Source: Canna indica (taxonomy: Eukaryota > Streptophyta > Magnoliopsida > Zingiberales > Cannaceae). From it: a DNA stretch of 64,000 bases. A program made the translations under genes and the position numbers. Shown here piece after piece: positions 24,807 to 36,762 of this stretch. The first letter of the stretch is position 1. The number at the start of each line of letters is the position of its first letter. The DNA lies in NCBI GenBank assembly GCA_034359265.1, contig CP136897.1:31235501-31299500 (forward strand). The letters run 5' to 3'. The notes beneath the pieces were generated by a model. It was not told the origin of the DNA. It made no database searches and worked only from the letters and a program-made list of their open reading frames with translations.

Positions 24807-25174
24807 GTCATGCACTTCTGATCGTCGGCTAATAAGGGTGAGCGTCCGAGGGACAACTCGGGGTCATTTTCTTGGTCTCTTCGCGCACGTTTCAGCGCCA
24901 CGTGAAAAGCTAAAATCGGACAATAATGCACGGAGTTACGCCCGTTTTAAACGAAAAATAAAAATTGAAATGTTATTTTTTCTATTTATTTACAAATTTT
25001 AATTTTTCGTGTCGGTTGGTCGATCGAGCCGGCCGTAGAGGTCGCGGCGGGCCCCGCGCGGGCGATCGACAGCCAAGATTTATGGCGACGACGTCGTCCG
25101 TCCTTAACGTTTGGTTAGGAAGATTGGTAAAAAAAATGATCTAGTCATGCAATCAAATAGGTAGTAAAAAAAAA

Positions 25175-25295
25175 GATGCAATGCGAGGGAGGACTTCCTA
25201 GGGGGTCACCCATCCTAGTACTACTCTCGCCCAAGCACGCTTAACTTCGAAGTTCTGATGGGATCCGATGCGTTAGTGCTGGTATGATCACACCC
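25175..25295 (-). rRNA. 5S rRNA copy 53 with 4-bp insertion
   Basis: Same as copy 40, including the GAGG duplication, so a damaged gene has been multiplied. 121 nt long. Confidence 0.9.
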
Positions 25296-25663
25296 AATAT
25301 GCACTTCCGATCGTCGCCTAATATGGGTGAGCATCTGAGGGAGAGTTCGGGGGTCATTTTCTTTGTCTCTTTGCGCGCCTTTCAGCGCCACGTGAAAAGC
25401 TAAAATCGGACAATAATGCACGGAGTTACACCCGTTTTAAACGAAAAATAATATTGAAATATTATTTTTCTTATTTATTTACAAATTTTAATTTTTCGGG
25501 TCGGTTGGTCGATCGAGCCGGCCATAGAGGTTGCGGCGGGCCCCGCGCGGGCGATCGACAGTCAAATTTTATGGCGACGACATCGTCCGTCCTTAACGTT
25601 TGGTTAGAAAGAATGGTAAAAAAAAAGATCTCGTCGTGCAATCAAATAGGTAGTAAAAAAAAA

Positions 25664-25780
25664 GGTGCAACACGAGGACTTCCGAAGGGGTCACCCATCC
25701 TAGTACCACTCTCGCGCAAGCACGCTTAACTTCGGAGTTCTGATGGGATCCGGTGCGTTAGTGCTAGTATGATCGCACCC
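25664..25780 (-). rRNA. 5S rRNA copy 54
   Basis: As copy 41 without C46T: G97C, C95T, A74G, G65C, C15T. Confidence 0.96.
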
Positions 25781-26148
25781 GTCATGCACTTCTGATCGTC
25801 GGCTAATAAGGGTGAGCCTCCGAGGGACAACTCGGGGTCATTTTCTTCGTCTCTTCGCGCGCGTTTCAGCGCCACGTGAAAAGCTGGAATCGGACAATAA
25901 TGCACGGAGTTACGCCCGTTTTAAACGAAAAATAATAATTGAAATGTCATTTTTCTTATTTATTTACAAATTTTAATTTTTTGGGTCGGTTGGTCGATCG
26001 AGCCGGCTGTACAGGTTGCGGCGGGCCCCGCACGGGCGATCGACAGCCAAATTTTATGGCGACGACGTCGTCCGTCCTTCACGTTTGGTTAGAAAGATTG
26101 GTAAAAAAAATGATCTCGTCGAGCAATCAAATAGGTAGTAAAAAAAAA

Positions 26149-26265
26149 GGTGCAACACGAGGACTTCCGAAGGGTTCACCCATCCTAGTACCACTCTCGT
26201 GCAAGCACGCTTAACTTCGGAGTTCTAATGGGATCCGGTGCGTTAGTGCTAGTATGATCGCACCC
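26149..26265 (-). rRNA. 5S rRNA copy 55
   Basis: Changes: G97C, C95T, C91A, A74G, G66A, G65C, C39T, C15T. This is the extra unit relative to the copy 38-42 block. Confidence 0.95.
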
Positions 26266-26636
26266 GTCATGCACTTCTGATCGTCGGCTAATAAGGGTGA
26301 GCGTCCGAGGGACAACTCGGGGTCATTTTCTTCGTCTCTTCGCGCGCGTTTCAGCGCCACGTGAAAAGCTGGAATCGGACAATAATGCACGGAGTTACGC
26401 CCGTTTTAAACGAAAAATAATAATTGAAATGTCATTTTTCTTATTTATTTACAAATTTTAATTTTTCGGGTCGGTTGGTCGATCGAGCCGGCCGTAGAGG
26501 TTGCGATGGGCCCCGCGCGGGCGACGGACAGCCAAATTTTATGGCGACGACGTCGTTCGTCCTTAACGATTGGTTAGAAAGATTGGTAGTAAAAAAAATG
26601 ATCTCGTCGTGCAATCAAATAGGTAGTAAAAAAATC

Positions 26637-26753
26637 GGTGCAACACAAGGACTTCCCAGGGGGTCACCCATCCTAGTACTACTCTCGATCAAGCACGCTT
26701 AAGTTCGAAGTTTTGATGGGATCCGGTGCGTTAGTGCTGGTATGATCGCACCC
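26637..26753 (-). rRNA. 5S rRNA copy 56
   Basis: Same gene as copy 42. Confidence 0.95.
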
Positions 26754-27120
26754 GTCATGCAATTCTGATCGTCGGCTAATAAGGGTCAGCGTCCGAGGGA
26801 CAGCTCGGGGTCATTTTCTTCGTCTCTTCGCGCGCCTTTCAGCGCCACGTGAAAAGCTAAAATCGAACAATAATGCACGGAGTTATGCCCGTTTTAAACG
26901 AAAAATAATAATTGAAATGTTATTTTTCTTATTTATTTACAAATTTTAATTTTTCGGGTCGGTTGGTCGATCGAGCCGGCCGTAGAGGTGGCGGCGGGCC
27001 CCGCGCGGGCGAACGACAGCCAAATTTTATGGCGACGACGCCGTCCGTCCTCAACGTTTGCTTAGAAAGATTGGTAAAAAAATGATCTCGTCGTGCAATC
27101 AAATAGGTAGTAAAAAAAAA

Positions 27121-27237
27121 GGTGCAACACGAGGACTTCCCAGGGGGTCACCCATCCTAGTACTACTCTCGATCAAGCACGCTTAAGTTCGAAGTTTTGA
27201 TGGGATCCGGTGCGTTAGTGCTGGTATGATCGCACCC
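27121..27237 (-). rRNA. 5S rRNA copy 57
   Basis: As copy 56 without C107T: G66T, G65A, G51C, C46T, G41A. Confidence 0.95.
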
Positions 27238-27406
27238 GATATGCACTTCTGATCGTCCGCTAATAAGGGTGTTCATCCGAGGGAGAGTTCGGGGGTCATT
27301 TTCTTAGTCTCTTCGCGCGACTTTCAGCGCCACGTGAAAAGCTAAAATCGGACAATAATTCACGGAGTTACACACGTTTTAAACGAAAAATAATAATTGA
27401 AATGTT

Positions 27407-27450
27407 ATTTTTCGGGTCGGTTGGTCGATCGAGCCGGACGTAGAGGTTGC
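27407..27450. other. Spacer with 27-bp and 11-bp deletions
   Basis: The AT-rich block is cut from ATTTTTC to ATTTTTC, losing 27 bp between 7-bp direct repeats, and the GC block is short by 11 bp between GGG repeats. Together these exactly explain the 447-bp unit. Confidence 0.85.
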
Positions 27451-27567
27451 GGCGGGCGATCGACAGCCCAATTTTATGGCGACGACGTCGTCCGTCCATA
27501 ATGTTTGGTTAGAAAGATTGGTAAAAAAATGATCTCGTCGTGCAATCAAATAGGTAGTAAAAAAACA

Positions 27568-27684
27568 AGTTCAACACGAGGACTTCCGGGAGGGTCACCC
27601 ATCCTAGTACTACTCTCGCCCAAGAACGCTTAACTTCGAAGTTCTGATGGGATCCGGTGCATTAGTGCTGCTATGATCGCACTC
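27568..27684 (-). rRNA. 5S rRNA copy 58
   Basis: Changes: C117T, C114A, G97C, T96C, C94T, G60T, C46T, C24T, C14G, G2A. It follows a 447-bp unit whose spacer has two deletions. Confidence 0.93.
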
Positions 27685-28052
27685 AATATGCACTTCTGAT
27701 CGTCGTCTAATAAGGGTGAGCGTCCGAGGGAGAGTTCGGGGGTCATCTTCTTCGTCTCTTCGCGCGCCTTTCAGCGCCACGTGAAAAGCTAAAATCGGAC
27801 AATAATGCACGGGGTTATGCCCGTTTTAAACGAAAAATAATAATTGAAATGTTATTTTTCTTATTTATTTACAAATTTTAATTTTTCGGGTCGGTCGGTC
27901 GATCGAGCCGGCCGTAGAGGTTGCGGCGGGCCCCGCGCGGGCGATCGACAGCCAAGATTTATGGCGACGACGTCGTCCGTCCTTAACGTTTGGTTAGAAA
28001 GATTGGTAAAAAAAATGATCTCGTCGTGCAATCAAATAGGTAGTAAGAAAAA

Positions 28053-28169
28053 GGTGCAACACGAGGACTTGCCAGGGGTTCACCCATCCTAGTACTACTC
28101 TCGCCCAAGCACGCTTAACTTCGGAGTACTGATGGGATCCGGTGCGTTAGTGCTGGTATGATCGCACCC
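28053..28169 (-). rRNA. 5S rRNA copy 59
   Basis: Changes: G99C, C91A, A42T. The T tract is interrupted (plus strand AAGAAAAAGG). Confidence 0.95.
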
Positions 28170-28537
28170 GATATGCACTTCTGATCGTCGGCTAATAAGG
28201 GTGAGCGTCCGAGGGACAACTCAAGGTCATTTTCTTCGTCTCTTCGCGCGCCTTTCATTGCCACGTGAAAAGCTAAAATCGAACAATAATGCACGGAGTT
28301 ACGCCCCTTTTAAACGAAAAATAATAATTGAAATGTTATTTATCTTATTTGTTTACAAATTTTAATTTTTCGGGTCGGTTGGTCGATCTAGCCGGCCGTA
28401 GAGGTTGCGGCGGGCCCCGCGCGGGCGATCGACAGCCAAATTTTATGGCGACGACGTCGTACGTCCTTAACGTTTGGTTGGAAAGATTGGTAAAAAAAAT
28501 GATTTCGTCGTGCAATCAAATAGGTAGTAAAAAAAAA

Positions 28538-28643
28538 GGTGCAACACGAGGACTTCCCAGGGGGTCACCCATCCTAGCCCAAGCACGCTTAACTTCGGAG
28601 TACTGATGGGATCAGGTGCGTTAGTGCTGGTATGATCGCACCC
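28538..28643 (-). pseudogene. 5S rRNA copy 60, internal 11-bp deletion
   Basis: 106 nt long. RNA positions 67-77 are missing, which removes the whole intermediate element and part of loop E. The deletion lies between short CTAG/GCCC sequences. Also A42T and G30T. It should not bind TFIIIA normally nor fold as 5S RNA. Confidence 0.94.
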
Positions 28644-29011
28644 GATATGCACTTCTGATCGTCGGCTAATAAGGGTGAGCGTCCGAGGGACAACTCAAGG
28701 TCATTTTCGTTGTCTCTTCGCGCGCCTTTCAGCGCCACGTGAAAAGCTAAAATCGGACAATAATGCACGGAGTTACGCCCGTTTTAAACGAAAAAAAATA
28801 ATTGAAATGTTATTTATCTTATTTGTTTACAAATTTTAATTTTTCGGGTCGATTGGTCGATCGAGCTGGCCGTAGAGGTTGCGGCGGGCCCCGCGCGGGC
28901 GATCGATAGCCAAATTTTATGGCGACGATGTCGTCCGTCCTTAACGTTTGGTTAGAAAGATTGGTAAAAAAAATGATCTCGTCGTGCAATTAAATAGGTA
29001 GTAAAAAAAAA

Positions 29012-29128
29012 GGTGCAACACGAGGACTTCCCAAGGGGTCACATATCCTAGTACTACTCTCGCCCATGCATGCTTAACTTCGGAGTTCTGATGGGATCCG
29101 GTGCGTTAGTGCTGGTATGATCGCACTC
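29012..29128 (-). rRNA. 5S rRNA copy 61
   Basis: Changes: C95T, G86T, G85A, T62A, G58A, G2A. G85/G86 form the closing stem of loop D. Confidence 0.95.
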
Positions 29129-29497
29129 GATATGCACTTCTGAACATCGGCTAATAAGGATGAGCGTCCGAGGGAGAGTTCGGGGGTCATTTTCTTCGTC
29201 TCTTCCCGTGCCTTTCAGCGCCACGTGAAAAGCTAAAATCGGACAATAATGCACGGAGTTACGCCCGTTTTAAACGAGCAATAATAATTGAAATGTTATT
29301 TTTCTTATTTGTTTACAAATTTTAATTTTTCGGGTCGGTCGGTCGATCGAGCCGGCCGTAGAGGTTGCGTAGGGCCCCGCGCGGGCGATCGACAGATAAA
29401 TTTTATGGCGACGACGTCGTCCGTCCTTAACGTTTGGTTAGAAAGATTGGTAAAAAAAATGATCTCGTCGTGCAATCAAATAGGTAGTAAAAAAAAA

Positions 29498-29614
29498 GGT
29501 GCAACACGAGGACTTCCCAGGGGGTCACCAATCCTAGTACTACTCTCGCCCAAGCACGCTTAACTTCGGAGTTTTGATGGGATCCGGTGCGTTAGTGCTG
29601 CTATGATCGCACCC
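29498..29614 (-). rRNA. 5S rRNA copy 62
   Basis: Changes: G85T, G41A, C14G. Confidence 0.96.
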
Positions 29615-29982
29615 ATCATGCACTTCTGATAGTCGGCTAATAAGGGTGAGCGTCCGAGGGACAGCTCAGGGTCATTTTCTTCGTCTGTTCGCGCGCCTTT
29701 CAGTGCCACGTGAAAAGCTGAAATCGGACAATAATGCACGGAGTTACGCCCGTTTTAAACGAAAAATAATAATTGAAATGTTATTTTTCTTATTTATTTA
29801 CAAATTTTAATTCTTCGGGTCGGTTGGTCGATCGAGCCGGCAGTAGAGGTTGCGCCGGGCCCCGCGCGGGCGATCGACACCCAAGATTTATGGCGACGAC
29901 GTCGTCCCTCCATAACGTTTGGTTAGAAAGATTGGTAAAAAAAATGATCTCGTCGTGCAATCAAATAGGTAGTAAAAAAAAA

Positions 29983-30099
29983 GGTGCAACGCGAGGACTT
30001 CCCAGGGGGTCACCCATCCTAGTACTACTCTCGCCCAAGCACCCTTAACTTCGGAGTTCTGATGGGATCCGGTGCGTTAGTGCTGGTATGATCACACCC
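29983..30099 (-). rRNA. 5S rRNA copy 63
   Basis: Changes: T109C, C57G, C6T. Among the less altered copies. Confidence 0.97.
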
Positions 30100-30456
30100 G
30101 ATATGCACTTCTGATCGTCGGCTAATAAGGGTGAGCCTCCGAGGGAGAGTTCAGGGGTCATTTTCTTCATCTCTTTGCGCGCCTTTCAGCGCCACGTGAA
30201 AAGCTGAAATCGGACAATAATGCACGGAGTTACGCCCGTTTTAAATGAAAAATAATAATTGAAATGTTATTTTTCTTATTTATTTACAAATTTTAATTTT
30301 TCGGGTCGGTTGGTCGATCGAGCCCGCCGTAGAGGTTGCGGCGGGCGATCGACAGCCAAAATTTATGGCAACGACGTCGTCCGTCCTTAACGTATGGTTA
30401 GAAAGATTGGTAAAAAAAATGATCTCGTCATGCAATCAAATAGGTTAAAAAAAAAA

Positions 30457-30573
30457 GGTGCAACACGAGGACTTCCGAGGGGGTCACCCATCCTAGTACT
30501 ACTCTCGCCCAAGCACACTTAACTTCGGAGTTCTGATCGGATCCGGTGCGTTAGTGCTGGTATGATCGCACCC
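30457..30573 (-). rRNA. 5S rRNA copy 64
   Basis: Changes: G97C, C57T, C36G; the copy 29 type, 17 kb away, with the same GC-block deletion in the left spacer. Confidence 0.96.
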
Positions 30574-30941
30574 GTCATGCACTTCTGATCGTCGGCTAAT
30601 AAGGGTGAGCGTCCGAGGGACAGCTCGGGGTCATTTTCTTCGTCTCTTCGCGCGCCTTTCAGCGCCACGTGAAAAGCTGAAATCGGACAATAATGCACGG
30701 AGTTACGCCCGTTTTAAATGAAAAACAATAATTGAAATGTTATTTTTCTTATTTATTTACAAATTTTAATTTTTCGGGTCGGTTGGTCGATCGAGCCGGC
30801 CGTAGAGGTTGCGGCGGGCCCCGCGCGGGCGATCGACATCCAAGATTTATGGCGACGACGTCGTCCGTCCTTAACGTTTGGTTAGAAAGATTGGTAAAAA
30901 AAATGATTTCGTCGTGCAATCAAATAGGTAGTAAAAGAAAA

Positions 30942-31058
30942 AGTGCAACATGAGGACTTCCCAAGGGGTCACCCATCCTAGTACTACTATCGCCCAAGCA
31001 CGCTTAACTTCGGAGTTCTGATGGGATCCGATGCGTTAGTGCTGGTATGATCGCAACC
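30942..31058 (-). rRNA. 5S rRNA copy 65
   Basis: Changes: C117T, G108A, C95T, G70T, C28T, G3T; related to copies 31 and 46. Confidence 0.95.
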
Positions 31059-31427
31059 GTTATCCACTTCTGATCGTCGACTAATAAGGGTGACAGACCG
31101 AGGGAGAGTTTCGGGGTCATTTTCTTCATCTCTTCGCGCGCCTTTCAGCGCCACGTGAACAGCTGAAATCGGACAATAATGCACGGAGTTACGCCCGTTC
31201 TAAACGAAAAATAATAATTGAAATGTTATTTATCTTATTTGTTTACAAATTTTAATTTTTCGGGTCGATTGGTCGATCGAGCCGGCCGTAGAGGTTGCGG
31301 CGGGCCCCGCGCGGGCGATCGATAGCCAAATTTTATGGCGACGATGTCGTCCGTCCTTAACGTTTGGTTAGAAAGATTGGTAAAAAAAATGATCTCGTCG
31401 TGCAATTAAATAGGTAGTAAAAAAAAA

Positions 31428-31544
31428 GGTGCAACACGAGGACTTCCCAAGGGGTCACATATCCTAGTACTACTCTCGCCCATGCACGCTTAACTTCGGA
31501 GTTCTGATGGGATCCGGTGCGTTAGTGCTGGTATGATCGCACTC
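31428..31544 (-). rRNA. 5S rRNA copy 66
   Basis: As copy 61 without G58A. Confidence 0.95.
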
Positions 31545-31913
31545 GATATGCACTTCTGAACGTCGGCTAATAAGGGTGAGCATCCGAGGGAGAGTTCGGG
31601 GGTCATTTTCTTCGTCTCTTCCCGTGCCTTTCAGCGCCACGTGAAAAGCTAAAATCGGACAATAATGCACGGAGTTACGCCCGTTTTAAACGAGCAATAA
31701 TAATTGAAATGTTATTTTTCTTATTTGTTTACAAATTTTAATTTTTCGGGTCGGTTGTTCGATCGAGCCGGCCGTAGAGGTTGCGTAGGGCCCCGCGCGG
31801 GCGATCGACAGATAAATTTTATGGCGACGACGTCGTCCGTCCTTAACGTTTGGTTAGAAAGATTGGTAAAAAAAATGATCTCGTCGTACAATCAAATAGG
31901 TAGTAAAAAAAAA

Positions 31914-32030
31914 GGTGCAACACGAGGACTTCCCAGGGGGTCACCAATCCAAGTACTACTCTCGCCCAAGCACGCTTAACTTCTGAGTTTTGATGGGATC
32001 CGGTGCGTTAGTTCTGCTATGATCGCACCC
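31914..32030 (-). rRNA. 5S rRNA copy 67
   Basis: As copy 62 plus A80T, C47A, C18A. Confidence 0.95.
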
Positions 32031-32398
32031 ATCATGCACTTCTGATAGTCGGCTAATAAGGGTGAGCGTCCGAGGGACAGCTCAGGGTCATTTTCTTCGT
32101 CTGTTCGCGCGCCTTTCAGCGCCACGTGAAAAGCTGAAATCGGACAATAATGCACGGAGTTACGCCCGTTTTAAATGAAAAATAATAATTGAAATGTTAT
32201 TTTTCTTATTTATTTACAAATTTTAATTCTTCGGGTCGGTTGGTCGATCGAGCCGGCAGTAGAGGTTGCGGCGGGCCCCGCGAGGGCGATCGACACCCAA
32301 GATTTATGGCGACGACGTCGTCCGTCCATAACGTTTGGTTAGAAAGATTGGTAAAAAAAATGATCTCGTCGTGCAATCAAATAGATAGTAAAAAAAAA

Positions 32399-32515
32399 GG
32401 TGCAACGCGAGGACTTCCCAAGGGGTCACCCATCCTAGTACTACTCTCGCCCAAGCACCCTTAACTTCGGAGTTCTGATGGGATCCGGTGCATTAGTGCT
32501 GGTATGATCACACCC
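32399..32515 (-). rRNA. 5S rRNA copy 68
   Basis: As copy 63 plus C95T and C24T. Confidence 0.96.
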
Positions 32516-32884
32516 GATATGCACTTCTGATCGTCGGCTAATAAGGGTGAGCCTCCGAGGGAGAGTTCAGGGGTCATTTTTTTCGTCTCTTTGCGCGCCT
32601 TTCAGCGCCACGTGAAAAGCTGAAATCGGACAATAATGCACGGAGTTACGCCCGTTTTAAATGAAAAATAATAATTGAAATGTTATTTTTCTTATTTATT
32701 TACAAATTTTAATTTTTCGGGTCGGTTGGTCGATCGAGCCCGCCGTAGAGGTTGCGGCAGGCCCCGCGCGGGCGATCGTCAGCTAAATTTTATGGTGACG
32801 ATGTCGTCCGTCCTTAATGTTTGGTTAGAAAGATTGGTAAAAAAAATGATCTCGTCGTGCAATCAAATAGGTAGTAAAAAAAAA

Positions 32885-33001
32885 GGTGCAACGCGAGGAC
32901 TTCCCGAGGGGTCACCCATCCTAGTACTACTCTCGCCCAAGCACCCTTAACTTCGGAGTTCTGATGGGATCCGGTGCGTTAGTGCTAGTATGATCGCACC
33001 C
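32885..33001 (-). rRNA. 5S rRNA copy 69
   Basis: Changes: T109C, T96C, C95T, C57G, C15T. The upstream element reads ATATTA. Confidence 0.95.
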
Positions 33002-33369
33002 GTCATGCACTTTTGATCGTCGGCTAATATGGGTGAGCGTCCGAGGGACAACTCGGGGTCATTTTCTTCGTCAGTTCCCGTGCCTTTCAGCGCCACGTGA
33101 AAAGCTAAAATCGGACAATAATGCACAGAGTTACGCCCGTTTTAAACGAGAAATAATAATTGAAATGTTATTTTTCTTATTTGTTTACAAATTTTAATTT
33201 TTCGGGTCGGTTGGTCGATCGAGCCGGCCGTAGAGGTTGCGGCGGGCCCTGCGCGGGCGATCGACAGCCAAATTTTATGGCGACGACGTCGTCCGTCCTT
33301 AACGTTTGGTTAGAGAGATTGGTAAAAAAAATGATCTCGTCGTGCAATCAAATTGGTAGTAAAAAAAAA

Positions 33370-33486
33370 GGTGCAACACGAGGACTTCCCAGGGGGTCAC
33401 CCATCCTAGTACTACTCTCGCCAAAGCACGCTTAACTTCGGAGTTTTGATGGGATCCGGTGCGTTAGTGCTGCTATGATCGCACCC
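33370..33486 (-). rRNA. 5S rRNA copy 70
   Basis: Changes: G64T, G41A, C14G. Confidence 0.96.
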
Positions 33487-33854
33487 GTCATGCACTTCTG
33501 ATCATCCGCTAATAAGGGTGAGCGTCCGAGGGACAGCTCAGGGTCATTTTCTTCGTCTCTTCGCGTGCCTTTCAGCGCCACGTGAAAAGCTGAAATCGGA
33601 CAATAATGCACGGAGTTACGCCCGTTTTAAACGAAAAATAATAATTGAAATGTTATTTTTCTTATTTATTTACAAATTTTAATTCTTCGGGTCGGTTGGT
33701 CGATCGAGCCGGCAGTAGAGGTTGCGGCGGGCCCCGCGCGGGCGATCGACACCCAAGGTTTATGGCGACGACGTCGTCCGCCCATAACATTTGGTTAGAA
33801 AGATTGGTAAAAAAAATGATCTCGTCGTGCAATCAAATAGGTAGTAAAAAAAAA

Positions 33855-33971
33855 GGTGCAACGCGAGGACTTCCCAAGGGGTCACCCATCCTAGTACTAC
33901 TCTCGCCCAAGCACCCTAAACTTCGGAGTTCTGATGGGATCCGGTGCGTTAGTGCTAGTATGATCGCACCC
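33855..33971 (-). rRNA. 5S rRNA copy 71
   Basis: Changes: T109C, C95T, C57G, A54T, C15T. The upstream element reads ATATTA. Confidence 0.95.
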
Positions 33972-34339
33972 GTCATGCAGTTTTGATCGTCGGCTAATAT
34001 GGGTGAGCGTCCGAGGGACAACTCGGGGTCATTTTCTTCGTCTCTTCGCGTGCCTTTCAGCGCCTCGTGAAAAGCTGAAATCGGACAATAATGAACGGAG
34101 TTACGCCAGTTTTAAACGAAAAATAATAATTGAAATGTTATTTTTCTTATTTATTTACAAATTTTAATTTTTCGGGTCGGTTGGTCGATCGAGCCAGCAG
34201 TAGAGGTTGCGGCGGGCCCCGCGCGGGCGATCGACAGCCAAGATTTATTGCGACGACGTCGTCCGTTCTTAACGTTTGGTTAGAAAGATTGGTAAAAAAA
34301 ATGATCTCGTCGTGCAATCAAATAGGTAGTAAAAAAAAA

Positions 34340-34456
34340 GGTGCAACACGAGGACTTCCCAAGGGGTCACACATCCTAGTACTACTCTCGCCCATGCACG
34401 CTTAACTTCGGAGTTCTGATGGGATCCGGTGCCTTAGTGCTGGTATGATCGCACTC
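34340..34456 (-). rRNA. 5S rRNA copy 72
   Basis: Changes: C95T, G86T, T62A, C24G, G2A. Confidence 0.95.
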
Positions 34457-34822
34457 GATATGCACTTCTGATCATCGGCTAATAAGGTGAACGTCCGAGG
34501 GAGAGTTCGGGGGTCATTTTCTTCGAATCTTCGCGCGCCTTTCAGCGCCACGTGAAAAGCTAAAATCGGACAGTAATGCACGGACTTACGCCCGTTTTAA
34601 ATGAAAAATTTTAATTAAATGTTAATTTACTTATTTATTTACAAATTTTAATTTTTTGGGTCGGTTGGTCGATCGAGCCGGCAGTAGAGGTTGCGGCGGA
34701 CCCCGCGCGGGCGATCGACAGCCAAGATTTATGGCGACGACGTCGTCCGTCCTTAACGTTTGGTTAGAAAGATTGGTAAAAAAAATGATCTCGTCGTGCA
34801 ATCAAATAGGTAGTAAAAAAAA

Positions 34823-34939
34823 GGTGCAACGCAAGGACTTCCCAAGGGGTCACCCATCCTAGTACTACTCTCGCCCAAGCACCCTTAACTTCGTAGTTCT
34901 GATGGGATCCGGTGCGTTAGTGCTGGTATGATCACACCC
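34823..34939 (-). rRNA. 5S rRNA copy 73
   Basis: Changes: T109C, C107T, C95T, C57G, C46A, C6T. The spacer on its left carries the AAATTTTAATTAAATG variant block. Confidence 0.95.
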
Positions 34940-35308
34940 GATATGCACTTCTGATCGTCGGCTAATAAGGGTGAGCGTCCGAGGGAGAGTTCGGGGATCA
35001 TTTTCTGCGTCTCTTTGCGCGCCTTTCAGCGCCACGTGAAAAGCTGAAATCGGACAATAATGCACGGAGTTACGCCCGTTTTAAACGAAAAATAATAATT
35101 GAAATTTTATTTTTCTTATTTATTTACAAATTTTAATTTTTCGGGTCGGTTGGTCGATCGAACTGGCCGTAGAGGTTGCGGCGGGCCCCGCGCGGGCGAT
35201 CGACAGCCAAATTTTATGGCGACGATGTCGTCCGTCCTTAACGTTTGGTTAGAAAGATTGGTAAAAAAAATGATCTCGTCGTGCAATCAAATAGGTATTA
35301 AAAAAAAA

Positions 35309-35425
35309 GGTGCAACGCGAGGACTTCCCAAGGGCTCACCCATCCTAGTACCACTGTCGCGCAAGCACGCTTAACTTCGGAGTTCTGATGGGATCCGGAG
35401 CGTTAGTGCTAGTATGATCGCACCC
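35309..35425 (-). rRNA. 5S rRNA copy 74
   Basis: Changes: T109C, C95T, C91G, A74G, G70C, G65C, A27T, C15T. Confidence 0.95.
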
Positions 35426-35793
35426 GTCATGCACTTTTGATCGTCGGCTAATAAGGGTGAGCGTCCGAGGGACAACACGGGGTCATTCTCTGCGTCTCTT
35501 CGCGTGCCTTTCAGCGCCTCGTGAAAAGCTGAAATCGGACAATAATGCACGGAGTTACGCCCGTCTCAAACGAAAAATAATAATTGAAATGTTATTTTTC
35601 TTATTTATTTACAAATTTTAATTTTTTAGGTCGGTTGGTCGATCGAGCCGGCAGTAGAGGTTGCGGCGGGCCCCGCGCGGGCGATCGACAGCCAAGATTT
35701 ATGGCGACGACGTCGTCCATCCTTAACGTTTGGTTAGAAAGATTGGTGAAAAAAATGATCTCGTCATGCAATCAAATAGGTAGTAAAAAAAAA

Positions 35794-35910
35794 GGTGCAA
35801 CGCGAGGACTTCCCAAGGGGTCACCCATCCTAGTACTACTCTCGCCCAAGCACCCTTAACTTCGGAGTTCTGATGGGATCCGGTGCGTTAGTGCTGGTAT
35901 GATCGCACTC
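35794..35910 (-). rRNA. 5S rRNA copy 75
   Basis: Changes: T109C, C95T, C57G, G2A. Confidence 0.96.
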
Positions 35911-36276
35911 GATATGCACTTCTGATCATCGGCTAATAAGGTGAGCGTCCGAGGGAGAGTTCGGGGGTCATTTTCTTCGAATCTTCGCGCGCCTTTCAGC
36001 GCCACGTGAAAAGCTAAAATCGGACAGTAATGCACGGACTTACGCCCGTTTTAAATGAAAAATTTTAATTAAATGTTATTTTACTTATTTATTTACAAAT
36101 TTTAATTTTTTGGGTCGGTTGGTCGATCGAGCCGGCAGTAGAGGTTGCGGCGGACCCCGCGCGGGCGATCGACAGCCAAGATTTATGGCGACGACGTCGT
36201 CCGTCCTTAACGTTTGGTTAGAAAGATTGGTAAAAAAAATGATCTCGTCTTGCAATCAAATAGGTAGTAAAAAAAA

Positions 36277-36393
36277 GGTGCAACGCAAGGACTTCCCAAG
36301 GGGTCACCCATCCTAGTACTACTCTCGCCCAATCACCCTTAACTTTGTAGTTCTGATGGGATCCGGTGCGTTAGTGCTGGTATGATCACACCC
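36277..36393 (-). rRNA. 5S rRNA copy 76
   Basis: As copy 73 (1,454 bp left) plus C61A and G48A. Confidence 0.95.
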
Positions 36394-36762
36394 GATATGC
36401 ACTTCTGATCGTCGGCTAATAAGGGTGAGCGTCCGAGGGAGAGTTCGGGGGTCATTTTCTGCGTCTCTTTGCGCGCCTTTCAGCGCCACGTGAAAAGCTG
36501 AAATCGGACAATAATGCACGGAGTTACGCCCGTTTTAAATGAAAAATAATAATTGAAATTTTATTTTTCTTATTTATTTACAAATTTAAATTTTTCGGGT
36601 CGGTTGGTCGATCGAACTGGCCGTAGAGGTTGTGGCGGGCCCCGCGCGGGCGATCGACAGCCAAATTTTATGGCGACGATGTCGTCCGTCCTTAACGTTT
36701 GGTTAGAAAGATTGGTAAAAAAAATGATCTCGTCGTGCAATCAAATAGGTATTAAAAAAAAA

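Larger units (their letters stand above)
24148..25978. repeat. Right copy of 6,288-bp-offset duplication
   Basis: This partners 17,860-19,690. One extra unit (copy 55, similar to copy 50) sits between this block and the partner of copy 42. Confidence 0.87.
28800..30345. repeat. Left copy of 2,416-bp-offset duplication
   Basis: Copies 61-63 match copies 66-68 at 2,416 bp, sharing TTATTTATCTTATTTG in the spacer, G86T/G85A in the gene and AGATAAATTTT downstream. Confidence 0.85.
31216..32761. repeat. Right copy of 2,416-bp-offset duplication
   Basis: This partners 28,800-30,345. Copies 70-72 are a more diverged third set of the same three types. Confidence 0.85.
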
